From: Vitis vinifera
Taxonomy: Eukaryota > Streptophyta > Magnoliopsida > Vitales > Vitaceae
DNA length: 64,000 bases
Assembly (NCBI RefSeq): GCF_030704535.1
Contig: NC_081811.1
Coordinates: 2,491,501-2,555,500 of the forward strand
Reading direction: 5' to 3'
This document shows, in pieces, positions 13,401-23,500 of the stretch (the first letter of the stretch is position 1; each line of letters starts with the position of its first letter). The translations under genes and the position numbers were made by a program. The notes below the pieces were generated by a model. It was not told where the DNA came from. It searched no databases and saw only the letters and a program-made list of their open reading frames with translations.

Positions 13401-14712
13401 TGCTGCGCTTATTGAGAAGAAGATTATCTGTATGCATGGTGGGATAGGGAGGTCTATAAGTTCTGTGGAACAGATAGAAAAGCTTGAAAGGCCTATAACG
13501 ATGGATGCTGGGTCTATAATTTTAATGGACCTTCTATGGTATGCTCTAATTCAATTCATCGGTTCATATCTCATCCCATGTTTATATTTAGTTCACCTCA
13601 AAGTATTTGTTTGTACAGGTCTGATCCTACAGAAAATGATAGCATAGAGGGTTTGAGACCAAATGCTAGAGGACCTGGTCTTGTCACTTTTGGGGTATGC
13701 TTCTTGTTGTTAACTGCACATTTATGGAATGGATTTGTTAATCTGAATTTCTGCATTTGCATGGCTGTTCATCTGCAATTTCTGCATTTTGTTGGTATCT
13801 AATTTGAAGAAAACAATACTTAGCATACATCTCAGAGATGGGAATGAAGGATGCAGCCAACATGCCAAAAACCTTAAAAATTGGGAGCTAACCACCAACA
13901 TTTAACAACTTGGAACCAAAAACTAAAACCTTTCCAGGCTATACATTCTCCCAAAAGCAAATACAGAGAACAGTATTTGATGAAAGATCAAGCTTTTACC
14001 TGCTGAAAAAAATTTATAACTTGGCAATTTTATTTGTTACTCTTTTTTCCATCTGGTATTGCAATAACCTTGTTATAGTGATGAATATCTATGCTGAGAC
14101 AATTCTTCATGATCCTTTTTGTTGGTGAAAATTTTACTGGTTGTACCCATTTGTAACCCCTACCCTAATTTTCTTGCCTAAACCTGCAGCCTGACCGAGT
14201 CACGGACTTCTGTAAGAAAAACAAATTGCAGCTCATTATAAGAGCTCATGAATGTGTTATGGATGGGTTTGAACGGTTTGCTCAGGGACAGTTGATTACA
14301 CTTTTTTCTGCAACTAATTATTGTGGTAAGCTAAGGGAACTTCGAGGTTTTTTTTTACATCTACACTAGTAGCATCTGCTGTCTAATTTGTCAAATGCTT
14401 TCAGGGACGGCAAACAATGCTGGAGCGATACTGGTTGTTGGCAGGGGGCTGGTTGTGGTTCCAAAACTGATTCATCCCTTGCCACCTCCCCTCCAATCAC
14501 CTGAGACATCTCCCGAGCGTACGGTAGATGACACATGGATGCAGGTGAGATTCACTGTGATATTCATTTTTGAACAGAAAATTTGTTGATTGGCTCATGT
14601 CATACGTGTTGTTTCTGGTGTTCTGCAGGAGCTTAACATTCAAAGACCACCAACTCCTACTCGAGGCCGCCCACAACCTGACCTTGACCGCAACTCACTT
14701 GCATATATATGA
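4488..14712 (+). CDS. BSL1: BSL1-type Kelch-repeat Ser/Thr protein phosphatase (3' part; first exons outside window)
   Basis: Sixteen exons: 4488-4587, 5924-5993, 6401-6502, 7637-7718, 7828-7998, 8856-9045, 9131-9332, 9420-9587, 9672-9910, 12988-13072, 13166-13264, 13339-13538, 13619-13694, 14190-14325, 14405-14544, 14629-14712. All junctions keep frame; the 713 codons end in 'RNSLAYI'. Kelch-type blades come first ('[20 protein letters not shown]', '[18 protein letters not shown]'), then an Ala/Ser-rich linker, then a PPP catalytic domain with GDLHG (about 9831), GDYVDRG (about 13012), RGNHE, HGGIG, RAHE and SATNYCG. The family (BSU1/BSL) acts in brassinosteroid signalling by dephosphorylating BIN2-type kinases; the C-terminal tail fits BSL1 rather than BSL2/3. 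About 165 N-terminal residues are missing to the left. Introns after 9587 and 13072 start with GC. No break is seen in the visible exons. Confidence 0.93.
4950..5375. repeat. Degenerate short duplications in BSL1 intron
   Basis: A segment starting 'tgctgtatgct' at 4951 recurs at 5109 (period about 158, copies about 85 bp, imperfect). Just after, a 'ccaaacct...ctctttt' stretch at about 5222 recurs at about 5298 (period about 76). These are old local duplications with no coding potential that I can support. Confidence 0.5.
5781..5843. mobile_element. Micro-insertion of a LINE-like 3' tail with 19-bp flanking repeats
   Basis: Positions 5781-5799 and 5825-5843 are near-identical direct repeats (19 bp, one mismatch). 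Between them lie 25 bases containing 'cttatcagaaatgaaataaa', a typical end of plant L1 elements. This reads as a LINE insertion truncated to its last bases with its target-site duplication. Confidence 0.5.
6860..7065 (-). repeat. Possible TRIM/LTR fragment with a Met-tRNA primer-site-like motif
   Basis: 'gctttgatacca' at about 6940 is, on the minus strand, similar to the initiator-Met tRNA primer binding site (TGGTATCA...). It is followed at 6954 by 'tgatgtggaaccac', itself a near repeat of the sequence at about 6873, and the block ends near 'gatgtgggacattgg'. This resembles a small LTR element in reverse orientation inside a BSL1 intron. No coding capacity. Borders were not determined. Confidence 0.35.
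10790..12500 (+). mobile_element. LINE fragment in large BSL1 intron
   Basis: Plus-strand translation in shifting frames gives the end of an L1 reverse transcriptase and everything downstream: '[11 protein letters not shown]', '[10 protein letters not shown]', 'KRRETCFD', 'LEKKPHLVN', then '[20 protein letters not shown]' of the zf-RVT tail (about 11930-12040). The tail ends 'tgtctatcaaaaaaa' at about 12490. Many stops and frameshifts. It lies sense-oriented in intron 9911-12987 and does not touch the exons. Confidence 0.8.
11367..11742 (+). repeat. Direct duplication inside the intronic LINE (2 x ~163 bp)
   Basis: The stretch from 11367 to about 11529 recurs from 11581 to about 11742 with only a few differences (period 214; about 51 bp between copies). 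Both copies carry the same post-RT coding remnant, so this is a secondary duplication after insertion. Confidence 0.8.
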
Positions 14713-15303
14713 TGCGATCTAATTAATGTGTGTATTTTACAAAGTTTCAACATGGGAATCCCCTGTTTCTTCACAAGCTTGATCCTTGTCCAGTTCAAGA
14801 TCAATCATAAAATCTGCTGCAAGACGCAATATAGAGCACCTGTGTTTGTATTTTCAGATATACAATTTTCAGAAGACTAAAGCCTTTTTCTAGTGTACAC
14901 AGTTTGAGATGGTATAAGCTGGTAGCCAAAGCAGAGTGTGATCGATCATCCTTGCAGAACTTGCTTTGTAACATTTGTATAATTAGCCAGTGGAAGAGAT
15001 TGCGGGGAAGCATCTCCAGCAACACAGTAAACTTATAATGAGGGAAATCGATCACTTAGGGTTTTGTATTATAATATTGATTATAATTGAATTACATTTT
15101 ATTGATTTATGAAATTTATTTTTGATTTTGTGAAAGGCTTGATTGTGAATTATGGAACTTTGAGATCCACACCGACCTGGATTTTGAAGTCTGCTGATCT
15201 TTTCATTATTTATGATAAAGAGATTGGAGTTTTTGATTTGTTCTTCGAGACATTAAGTTTGTGATTTGTGATTTGTTCTTGAAGACATGTTGACTATAAT
15301 TCA

Positions 15304-15362
<59 letters not shown>

Positions 15363-15801
15363 AAAGGGGGAAATCATGATGCTGGTAGACACCAAAATTT
15401 TGCTTCATGCTCATGATCTTCCTAGGAGTATACTTTTGAGAAGCTAAAACCTCTTTTCATAAACTCAATAAGAACATTATTTCTAATCAAAAGTTTTTTC
15501 ATATTTAATCGAACTTATACAATGATGACTTTGGTTTCAGCATTCAGGCATTGCCAAAAGTAGGAAGCTATCCTAGAGGGCTCAGTAATCTAGCTTAAGT
15601 GGAGACCTTCTGGGAAAGGAACTGAGCTGGGAACTTCAAAATATAGGAGCCCCAAACCTAGAAGATTTTGTCACTTCTCGGCCAGGGAACATCAAGCCAA
15701 TGACAAGGGCACAGCTGAGTAGAAGCACACGCTCATCTACCCAATATCAAGATGTTTTATAGGTAATAACAAGTTAAACAAATGAAGAGAAAGATCTCAA
15801 G
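14713..15801. other. Convergent intergenic space between BSL1 and OB-fold gene
   Basis: The BSL1 and OB-fold genes point toward each other here, so this stretch should hold both 3'UTRs. Apart from the CT/TA microsatellite I see no gene, RNA gene or transposon that I can support. Confidence 0.5.
15307..15362. repeat. (CT)n(TA)n microsatellite
   Basis: About 17 CT units run directly into about 10 TA units. It is a compound dinucleotide repeat likely to vary in length between individuals. Confidence 0.95.
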
Positions 15802-16215
15802 TCAAGGCACTGGTGGGAAGATATGTGAATGAGGAGAAATAACAGCATCCTGCACATACTTTTTGGGGTTGCTTGGATCAGGAATCCACCGGATCTCACT
15901 CATGTTTGGTGTTTCAACAAACGCCATGCAGAATTCTCCTACTTTCTCTGCCTTCCCTTTCTTTCCTGCCCTCAGCACAAGATTGTTCCGGTTGTAAGAG
16001 AAAATCCCATCAACTAAACGGATAATGTCACCTCCCTCAAATGCATCACACTCATCCCCCCACATTTGAAAATGCACAGCTGCAGTTTCATCTGCCACGA
16101 GTGTGAGACACGTCTTATATTTACCTTCTAATGTCATCTTCCCTTTATCCAAAATTATGAATTGTGTGTTTATGTTGTTCTGAGCTGCAGGTACCATGTC
16201 TTTCAAGGATAGCAT
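15802..16215 (-). CDS. Small OB-fold single-stranded nucleic-acid-binding protein, SOSS complex subunit B-like
   Basis: One coding exon of 137 codons plus TGA. The start is the ATG at 16215, seven bases behind a 3' splice site at 16222/16223, so the leader is spliced. A matching 5'UTR donor lies at 18651/18650. The protein begins 'MLSLKDMVPAAQNNINTQFI' and contains an OB-fold core with 'ADETAAVHFQMWGDECDAFE', 'GDIIRLVDGIFSYNRNNLVL' and 'EKVGEFCMAFVETPNMSEIR'. The order of strands and the length match plant relatives of SOSS-B/hSSB proteins, which bind single-stranded DNA in repair. The plant function is less well established. No signal peptide or membrane segment. Confidence 0.85.
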   Translation of the reverse strand: MLSLKDMVPAAQNNINTQFIILDKGKMTLEGKYKTCLTLVADETAAVHFQMWGDECDAFEGGDIIRLVDGIFSYNRNNLVLRAGKKGKAEKVGEFCMAFVETPNMSEIRWIPDPSNPKKYVQDAVISPHSHIFPPVP

Positions 16216-18850
16216 CGTCGCTCTGCAACTGCCAGAACCTAGACAGAGAATCACAAGCTTCAGATTTTGTTTGAGCTATACATATTATCAACAAGGTTTA
16301 GATATTCAAACCCATAAAAATATAACAAATGCCCATTGGAGAGGAAGACATGAGCCAGAAAATCACTGATAAAAACCAGTTTTGTACAAAGCAAATTTAT
16401 GAAACCTCTGTAAGGCATAAAGCAAGTGAGGAAAATATGTAATTAGTAGTTATATTGAAGTATAGCATTACACTTCTTTATTTAGCTCAAGCTAACACTT
16501 ATGGGGTTATATTGACTTAATGAAATTGACCAACTCGCTTGCACCAAAAGAGCACAATTTCTAGAAATTTAGAATTTGAATTGTGGGAGCTGCAGTGAAG
16601 AATGAGTGAAAGGACATATCCTACAGAAGTTCTTTTTACTTTTTTTTTTTTTTCATTTTTATAGGCAAACATAAGCTATTATCAACAGCACCTAAGAGAA
16701 AAGGGTGTGCAAGGGAGTACATGGAGAGCACAAAAACAAAGAAAGAAAGAAAGGACCAAAAAAAAAGAAAAAAAAAAAGAACTGAGAAAACCTATACAGA
16801 ATATCTTTGACCCAAGCCCTCAACAAAATCCATCAGGGTGAGGTCAGAGCTCTAAGGGATTCTGCTCCAATCAAAAAATGTTTTCAGGAATACGTCTTTC
16901 AACACTAGATCTGATGCTCCTTTTCCTTGAAAATTCTGTTGTTATATTCTAGCCAAAACATAGGGGGGGCCATTCTTCGTCTTTTTTGCATTCTTGCATC
17001 ACGATTCATGCCAGACACACAGGAGCTCTCTTACAAACTTTGTTAATACCCACTGAAAACCAAACAAAGCCATCACAAGGTCCCAAAGCATTCAGGCTTC
17101 GATACAACGAGTTTAAAGATGACAAGCTAATTCCTTGTCACAAACAACACTCATTATTAGTTGAAGACCAACCCCTCTTCATAGTTGATCAACTGTTTAA
17201 ATCTTCTCCAAAACAGCTTCCCAAGCAAAAGAACAAACCCTTAAGGGCCCAGAATCCAGTTCTCTTTAGTGGGAAACTTCAAAGAGAATTGAGAAAATAA
17301 GGAAGAATACTGAGACTTGACAGAAAGCTCTCATTCTCTATTCCCCCCACACCAAACTATCCTCACCTAATTCTCGGACAGCCACTGCATGAATATGCTG
17401 AAAAGATCTGCTCATTTCATCCATATCCTAATCATGAACTCCCCTACAAGAGCAAGGGTTCCAATAGCCTCACCCGTCCTCCTACATCCAAGCATTTCTC
17501 ACTTCAACATTTCTACTAGAAGCAATTCTTAACAGATCTCAAGTCCACGTATCTATCTAAAACATGGTTTTAAGCTCATTTCCAACTGAGATACAAGTCC
17601 TATGCCAGAACTCGAGTCTGCCCATGTCTAAAGCTTCCAAAGTGCCATACCAAAAGCCTCTCCTACCTCTTTGGAACTCCAACCACCATCAGTACAAAAC
17701 TTACCAACACTAACCTGTTTTCATTGACAATTCTTCTCCATTTTAAACCTCCATAACCATTTTCTAAGAAGAGATCTTTTAAGGGTGCAAGCCTTCTTAA
17801 ACCAAGCGCTCCATCTTCTTTCTGACAAACCATGTCCCACTTCTGAAGATGCATATCTTTTCTTGCAAGTTTATCCCCCAACAAGAAGTCACAAGAAGTC
17901 ATGTTGAATTTTTCCAGCCAAATTGCTCATTTCCTAGGAATGACAAACAAACAAATAATAAATTGGCAAACTGGAAAGGGTGCTCTTGATAAGGGTCAGA
18001 CTGCCCCCTTTGATGCATCAAGTAATCAAGCAGATAACAACAGTTAAGAAGCTGTAGTCTTCAAGGACATACTCAAAAGCCCAAAAAATATGCTCTATTG
18101 ATCATTTCAGCTACATAACTCTCTTCCAAGTTCAAGAATCAGAGAAATAGAAGGTGTCTCGACCATTAATCCCTAGTAAATTCTTCAGAACATGGAAAGA
18201 GTTTTGAGAAAAGGGAAATTGTCTAATAACCAATGCAATTCAATTCAATCATTTTCACAAACATGTAGTGCGCCAACCTCTTCCATTAGGACCATTACAA
18301 TCATTTAATTTACAAAACTGAAAATAATCCACCAAAACATGTCATCAAGAAACCCCATCATCAAAATTAATTTCCTCAATTAGAGGAATAAACAAAATAA
18401 TTATAAACAAAGATTTGACTAAACCCATTTGGCCTGTAAGCTTGACTGTCTCTTTCTGGGAAGAAATCCTAGCTGCATCGTTGAAAGCTCAAAACTTCCA
18501 ACGTTGTCCCATGTTTCTAATAATTGATTGCATTATCAAAACCGAAGGACCATAACAAAGCACCAGTAATTCAGCCCTACGAATTTCAACAGAAAGCCAT
18601 GCCATTTCACATCAATCAAATAAACAATGAAAATTATTTGAACTTAATACCTTGAGGAGCTCGCTACTGAATCCACTGAATCCTCAACCTCTCACGCTAT
18701 GATTCTAGTTCAAACTCACCCAATATTTTGGTGATTGAATGCTTTTGAATTTGGTGACTTTGCAGCGCCAATTTCAGTTTTCTAGCCTGACTGCTTGAGG
18801 CAGTTATTCTTTGTTTTGGCTGTTTCAAGGTAAAGCATTCACCCAATTTT
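16216..18850 (-). other. 5'UTR and leader intron of the OB-fold gene
   Basis: A 5'UTR exon ends with a donor at 18651 ('ctcctcaag' then gt) and continues at the acceptor before 16222. The leader intron is about 2.4 kb and carries a LINE fragment. The transcription start is not determined; the exon probably begins between about 18720 and 18850. Confidence 0.55.
16639..18015 (-). mobile_element. LINE fragment in leader intron
   Basis: Read on the minus strand, about 18010-17960 gives 'GGSLTLIKSTLSSLPIYY', and 17902-17663 gives a post-RT segment ('KWDMVCQKEDGALGLRRL'). The sequence then decays to a tail ending in a long T-run at about 16640 (a poly(A) tail in reverse). It is a 5'-truncated L1-type element in the same orientation as the host gene. 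Confidence 0.75.
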
Positions 18851-18859
18851 GTAAATGTA

Positions 18860-19650
18860 ACCCTTCATTCTTTTTTTAATCATATTTTGCCCAAAAAAAA
18901 AACCCCTTTAATACTTTCTTGTAAAAATAACCATTTTTTTTAAAACATATTGTAAATACTTAAAATAATTAATGATATTTATATTAAAATTTGATTACTT
19001 TTCAAATAATAACACGGGAAATGATAAATTTACAAATATAAAGAGTATTTTATCTATTTTAATCAATTATTTCTTTATCATACAGGTATAAAAGAAACAA
19101 AAATGGTAAGTTATCCTAGTAGAACCTATGAGAGAAAAGACTCCGAATAAATGATTCAAATTTGACTTAAAAATATATGCGTGACAAATTGATAATGTCT
19201 TTTAATATATATCAAAAAGGTACATTTTTGTAGTGTAGCAAAATTAAAAAGAGTATTAGTTACCATATTTGAATTGATCTCCCAAACCATTAAGGGGATT
19301 ATTTTGGAATACCCATATTAGAAGAAGGGGTATGGATAAAACAATATTTTACTGTCCTCTGTAAATATTATGTGGAATTTCGAATAAAGAAAGGGAAATC
19401 CAAAAAAATTCTATTTATAATAAATTATTTTAAAAAATAAAAATATTTGTATATCATACACACTCCATTTCTTCATATCAACATTAAAAAACATTATTTT
19501 ATTATTTAATATTGCTATATATCATACTCATATTAAAAAAAAAATCCTAAGTTTAATATATGTATTATTAATTATTAATTATTTAATCATTTATCAAAAA
19601 ATTTATCCAAAATTCTCATTTTTTTAATCAATTTTCATGATTTTTTTGTT
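18860..19650. other. AT-rich intergenic stretch
   Basis: Promoter side of the OB-fold gene, then strongly AT-rich DNA. No open frame, RNA gene or recognisable element. Confidence 0.5.
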
Positions 19651-20043
19651 TTAACAAAAATTCTCATCAATATGGATATTTCTATAAAATCCAATCATGC
19701 ATGAGCCCTTTTGTTTATGTTGATAACTTGATATCACTTCAATAAAAATGCTTTGCTTTGGACTTTTAGTGAAGCACTTCTTCCTTGAGTGATTATCGTC
19801 CTCAAGCTGCTTGTTGCCACTTTTCCTGTAAGCCCCCATGGCTGCTAAGGGATTTGGTTTAACAAGAAGCTCCTGATGAGTATCACCTGGAGACAAGTTA
19901 TCAGATTCCCATGATATCAGACAGGTTGAAGGCAATATCTCCTGAGAAACCCATGATGCAGATGGACAAGTTTTCTGGAAATTACCATCATTTCTTCCAT
20001 ATAATTTCATAGATGGGTAGAGAGAAGCAGAACCAACGTTCAT
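19651..20043 (-). CDS. Open frame of 130 codons, unrecognised
   Basis: The ATG at 20043 opens a frame to a TAA at 19651. The protein begins 'MNVGSASLYPSMKLYGRNDG' and is Ser/Lys-rich with no motif I recognise. An uninterrupted 130 codons is long for AT-rich DNA, and codon use looks gene-like. It lies 0.5 kb downstream of the NDX stop on the same strand, so it could be an exon of a small gene, a gene fragment, or chance in the NDX 3' region. No upstream exon could be supported. Confidence 0.3.
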   Translation of the reverse strand: MNVGSASLYPSMKLYGRNDGNFQKTCPSASWVSQEILPSTCLISWESDNLSPGDTHQELLVKPNPLAAMGAYRKSGNKQLEDDNHSRKKCFTKSPKQSIFIEVISSYQHKQKGSCMIGFYRNIHIDENFC

Positions 20044-20540
20044 GCAACAAACTTAAGGAAACAGGATTCAGCATTGTTCTTCCTTTTTGTTTGTTTGTTT
20101 GTTTCTTTTTTGCTTTTTTACATGGGTTAATCACCCTTCTTTCTTTACATCGTGGGATTGAATATTTTCACCACCACCTGTTCTGCAGCTCTATCTTAGG
20201 TATATCAACACAAGGACTACATTTTACTCAGATTTCCAGAAATTATGACTGAGAAATTAGGATTACAAAAGGTTAGAACAGGAAATGGCTCTGGAGCAAC
20301 CCATCCACCAAATGTTTGATGAAGTATCCTACTTTACTTGTACATACAGATTCTAAAACAAAAAAGAGTAACTCCTACAAAAGATATGGGAACAACCGTG
20401 ATGAGGAAAGAAAATCTCAAACTAACTGTTCCTGGTTTCTGCCTAAAATATGATCTTTGAGCTATACCGAAGAGAATTCACAGCTTGCAGGTAACAAAAA
20501 AACTCTTATCAGAGCCCTTCAAATGGGGTTGCTTACTGAT

Positions 20541-23500
20541 TCACTTAGACCGCAAAATGCAAAGTTTGTTTGAATCCCACGAGACTCTCATTACCCCAAG
20601 CTTAGTTTCTGCCTCATCAAATGAGGTGCCTGTGGTTTCAGATGGGTGTGGAAGCCTTGACCACCTCTCAGCCTTGAGCTCCATTACATCCACCACACAA
20701 GTCTGTGATTCCTCCAAGTTCTTTCCATACCATTTACCTTGCACCTGATGTACCTTTCCTTTGCCAATGTCGTCTCCTTGCCCATCCAAGAGTACAACAT
20801 ACTGACCTGGCTCACGCCGCACAAATTCTGCAGGGTTAATATCAACAAATTCTGCAGTTGCAGCCTCCGCATTGTCAGCACCAGCTCTTGACACGCTTCC
20901 TCCAATTGCGCTCTGGTGAGTTCCTCCTCTTGCAGTTGATGGTGCAAAAAAGTCCTCACCAGGACTCTCGGGAGAATCATGGAGGGACCCTACTCCTGAT
21001 CCAACTTGCTTGTCAGGAAAAGTACTATCCACCTCTGATGCTACACGGACATCCTTGGCTGCGCGAGCTAGCCTCGCTTTTCGATTATTTAACCTATTGA
21101 TAATAAGAAAAACAAAATTATTAAAAAATAAATAAATAAATAAAATTGGGCCTGTTACCACCACCAAAGAAGCAAAGATTAGAAACAAAGAATTAATAAT
21201 AAAACCTCTATGTTTTAGAACAGAGAACATCTCAAGCTGTAACTAGCTAGACTATCAAGTGGAATATTTTCCCACGGCCATCAACAAGCTCTAAATAGAA
21301 AGTCATTCTACACCTGCATATATTTTTCCCTACTAGCATTTTTGGTTGTTCTCTGTTTGATTGCCAAGAAATCAAAGAAAAAGAAAACTTGTAATCTTAG
21401 AATAGTGGGTCTAACCACAGATTCTGAAATTTTCTTTTCCTTTTGTCCTCTTAGCAGTTGAATGTAAGTTCTATGTAAAGCAAATAAAAAGAAATATGGA
21501 AACCAACAGAACTTGTTCCAATATTAAAGTGAGAGGTTTCCTTACCAATTTTTCAGCTGGGAAGCTGTAAGCTCAGGACCCTGGAAAACATAAATATAAG
21601 AACTTATTAGGGAGGGAACACATCCTAAAATCCTATTGGTAATAAATGGGAGATAAAACAAACTTTGACCAATTAATAAACTAAGAGGCTCATTTCACTT
21701 ACATGAAAGCTCAGTTTATCAGCCCATGATTGAATTAAAGCAGCATTTCGCTGCATGTCAGGTTCATCCACAAGGGCCTTCTCAATTAGTGTCATCTGTG
21801 TATCATTCATTATGGTTCGCTTCCGTTTTCTTCGTTGCTTTTCTTCAGATGGGATGATTTCAACCTTTTCATCTTCTTGGACTCCTCCAGACCCGCTTGC
21901 TTTGATATGCTCGTTTGATTTTGGAAACTCACTGTTGTCAATTTGATCAGTTGAATTCTTTCCTCTCGTGGAGCTTGAATCTGACCCACTTGTTTCAACA
22001 TTCTGAACATCTTTTTCACCATCTCTCAAAGCTCTACCCAACTTATTTTTATCTTTCCTTCTATCTTGCCTCATTACATCATCAGCTTGGTCCATATTTC
22101 TGCCAAAGAACTGGTCCACTTCTTGCAAAGTTGAGTTCTCTGATGTTCCCTCTTTAAGGTTAGCACTTCTGTTAGTTACATCTGGAGCTGCTTTTCGCAG
22201 CAAGGGTGATGAGCAACCACCAGTACTTTGTGCCTCCTAAATGGAATCAAACTTCATTATCAATTTACAGTGTTCAGTTGAAAAAGAACAGCACAGCACC
22301 ATTGAAAAACAATAAAGCAGTTTAAGAATCATCTAACTTTATGTCACTTCTGAAAAAGTTTCATGGCATCTTATACCATAGACAACTTTGTTCAAAATGT
22401 AAATGCTTTTTAGAAGTTATTCTTAAATTTATAATAAAATTCATCTTGGGATTCTCATATCATTAATTTGTAACCTTGGCTAACCAAAACAAAAATGAAA
22501 TGCGTCTCAGGTAACTTGTGGTTATCAATTGCAAGCAAAATGAGATGAACTTTCTGCAATCACCTGATGATGTTCGCCAATATCAAGTCTAGAAAATTTA
22601 TCCCAGGACATTGAGCCCTCAAGCTTGCTTTCCTGAAAGAGCATGTCAAGCAGGCACAAGAAGGTAAATTCAGCAAAACTTTTAAGGAAAAATAAAATGA
22701 GATTGCCCAATAAAAGAATGCAATGAACAAAATGTTACTAATATTATCAACAGGTAAAAGGATGAGGACTTTTACACAAACTCAACTTACTTCTAATTCA
22801 GTAGGAGTTATTAGAGACTGTATTTCCTTAAAGAATACCCTGCATTTAGTGAAAGAACTGAAGTAATTAGTGACTGTATTCCCTTAAAAGAATACCCTGC
22901 ATCAGAATTGAAGTCAAGTAAAATGAAAGATACAGTGCATGTAATTGATGAATAGATGTGCTCTGCATATGGTTGAAGTACGGATCACCTTAAGAGCTGC
23001 ACATCCTCCTCATTTAAAAAAAGGGGAATTAAAGATTCTGCATGACCCAACAATGAACCTGCATATACAAGTTACTAATAAGAAATCAAAAAGTGTTTAT
23101 AACCTGCAACTGAAACAATCATCGAAGTGATAGTTACGCAGGTTCTTGCAGACGGTGGCAGCTTTTTGAGCATCAGAAGAGAATGAAAATCTAGGTCGCT
23201 CCATTTGCAAGCACTCCAGACATTTGTGAAGGAAGAGGTCCTTCTCCTGCTCTGGGGAATAGAACAGAAAGCTTATAAGAGAGTAAGAAAACACTGATAT
23301 CATACACATAAAAATTTTCATGCAAAATCAAGAAGATCTAGGACAAAGAATCAACCTTCGCATATGTTGGGAACAAAACAATGGAGATTTGCAATGACTT
23401 TGACCAATAATGATGTTCTCTGATGCGCATAGGGAGCCTGGGACATGTTATTCTGAATAAAAGTGGATTCTGAAGACATTAAATTCAGTAAGTCTGGTGA

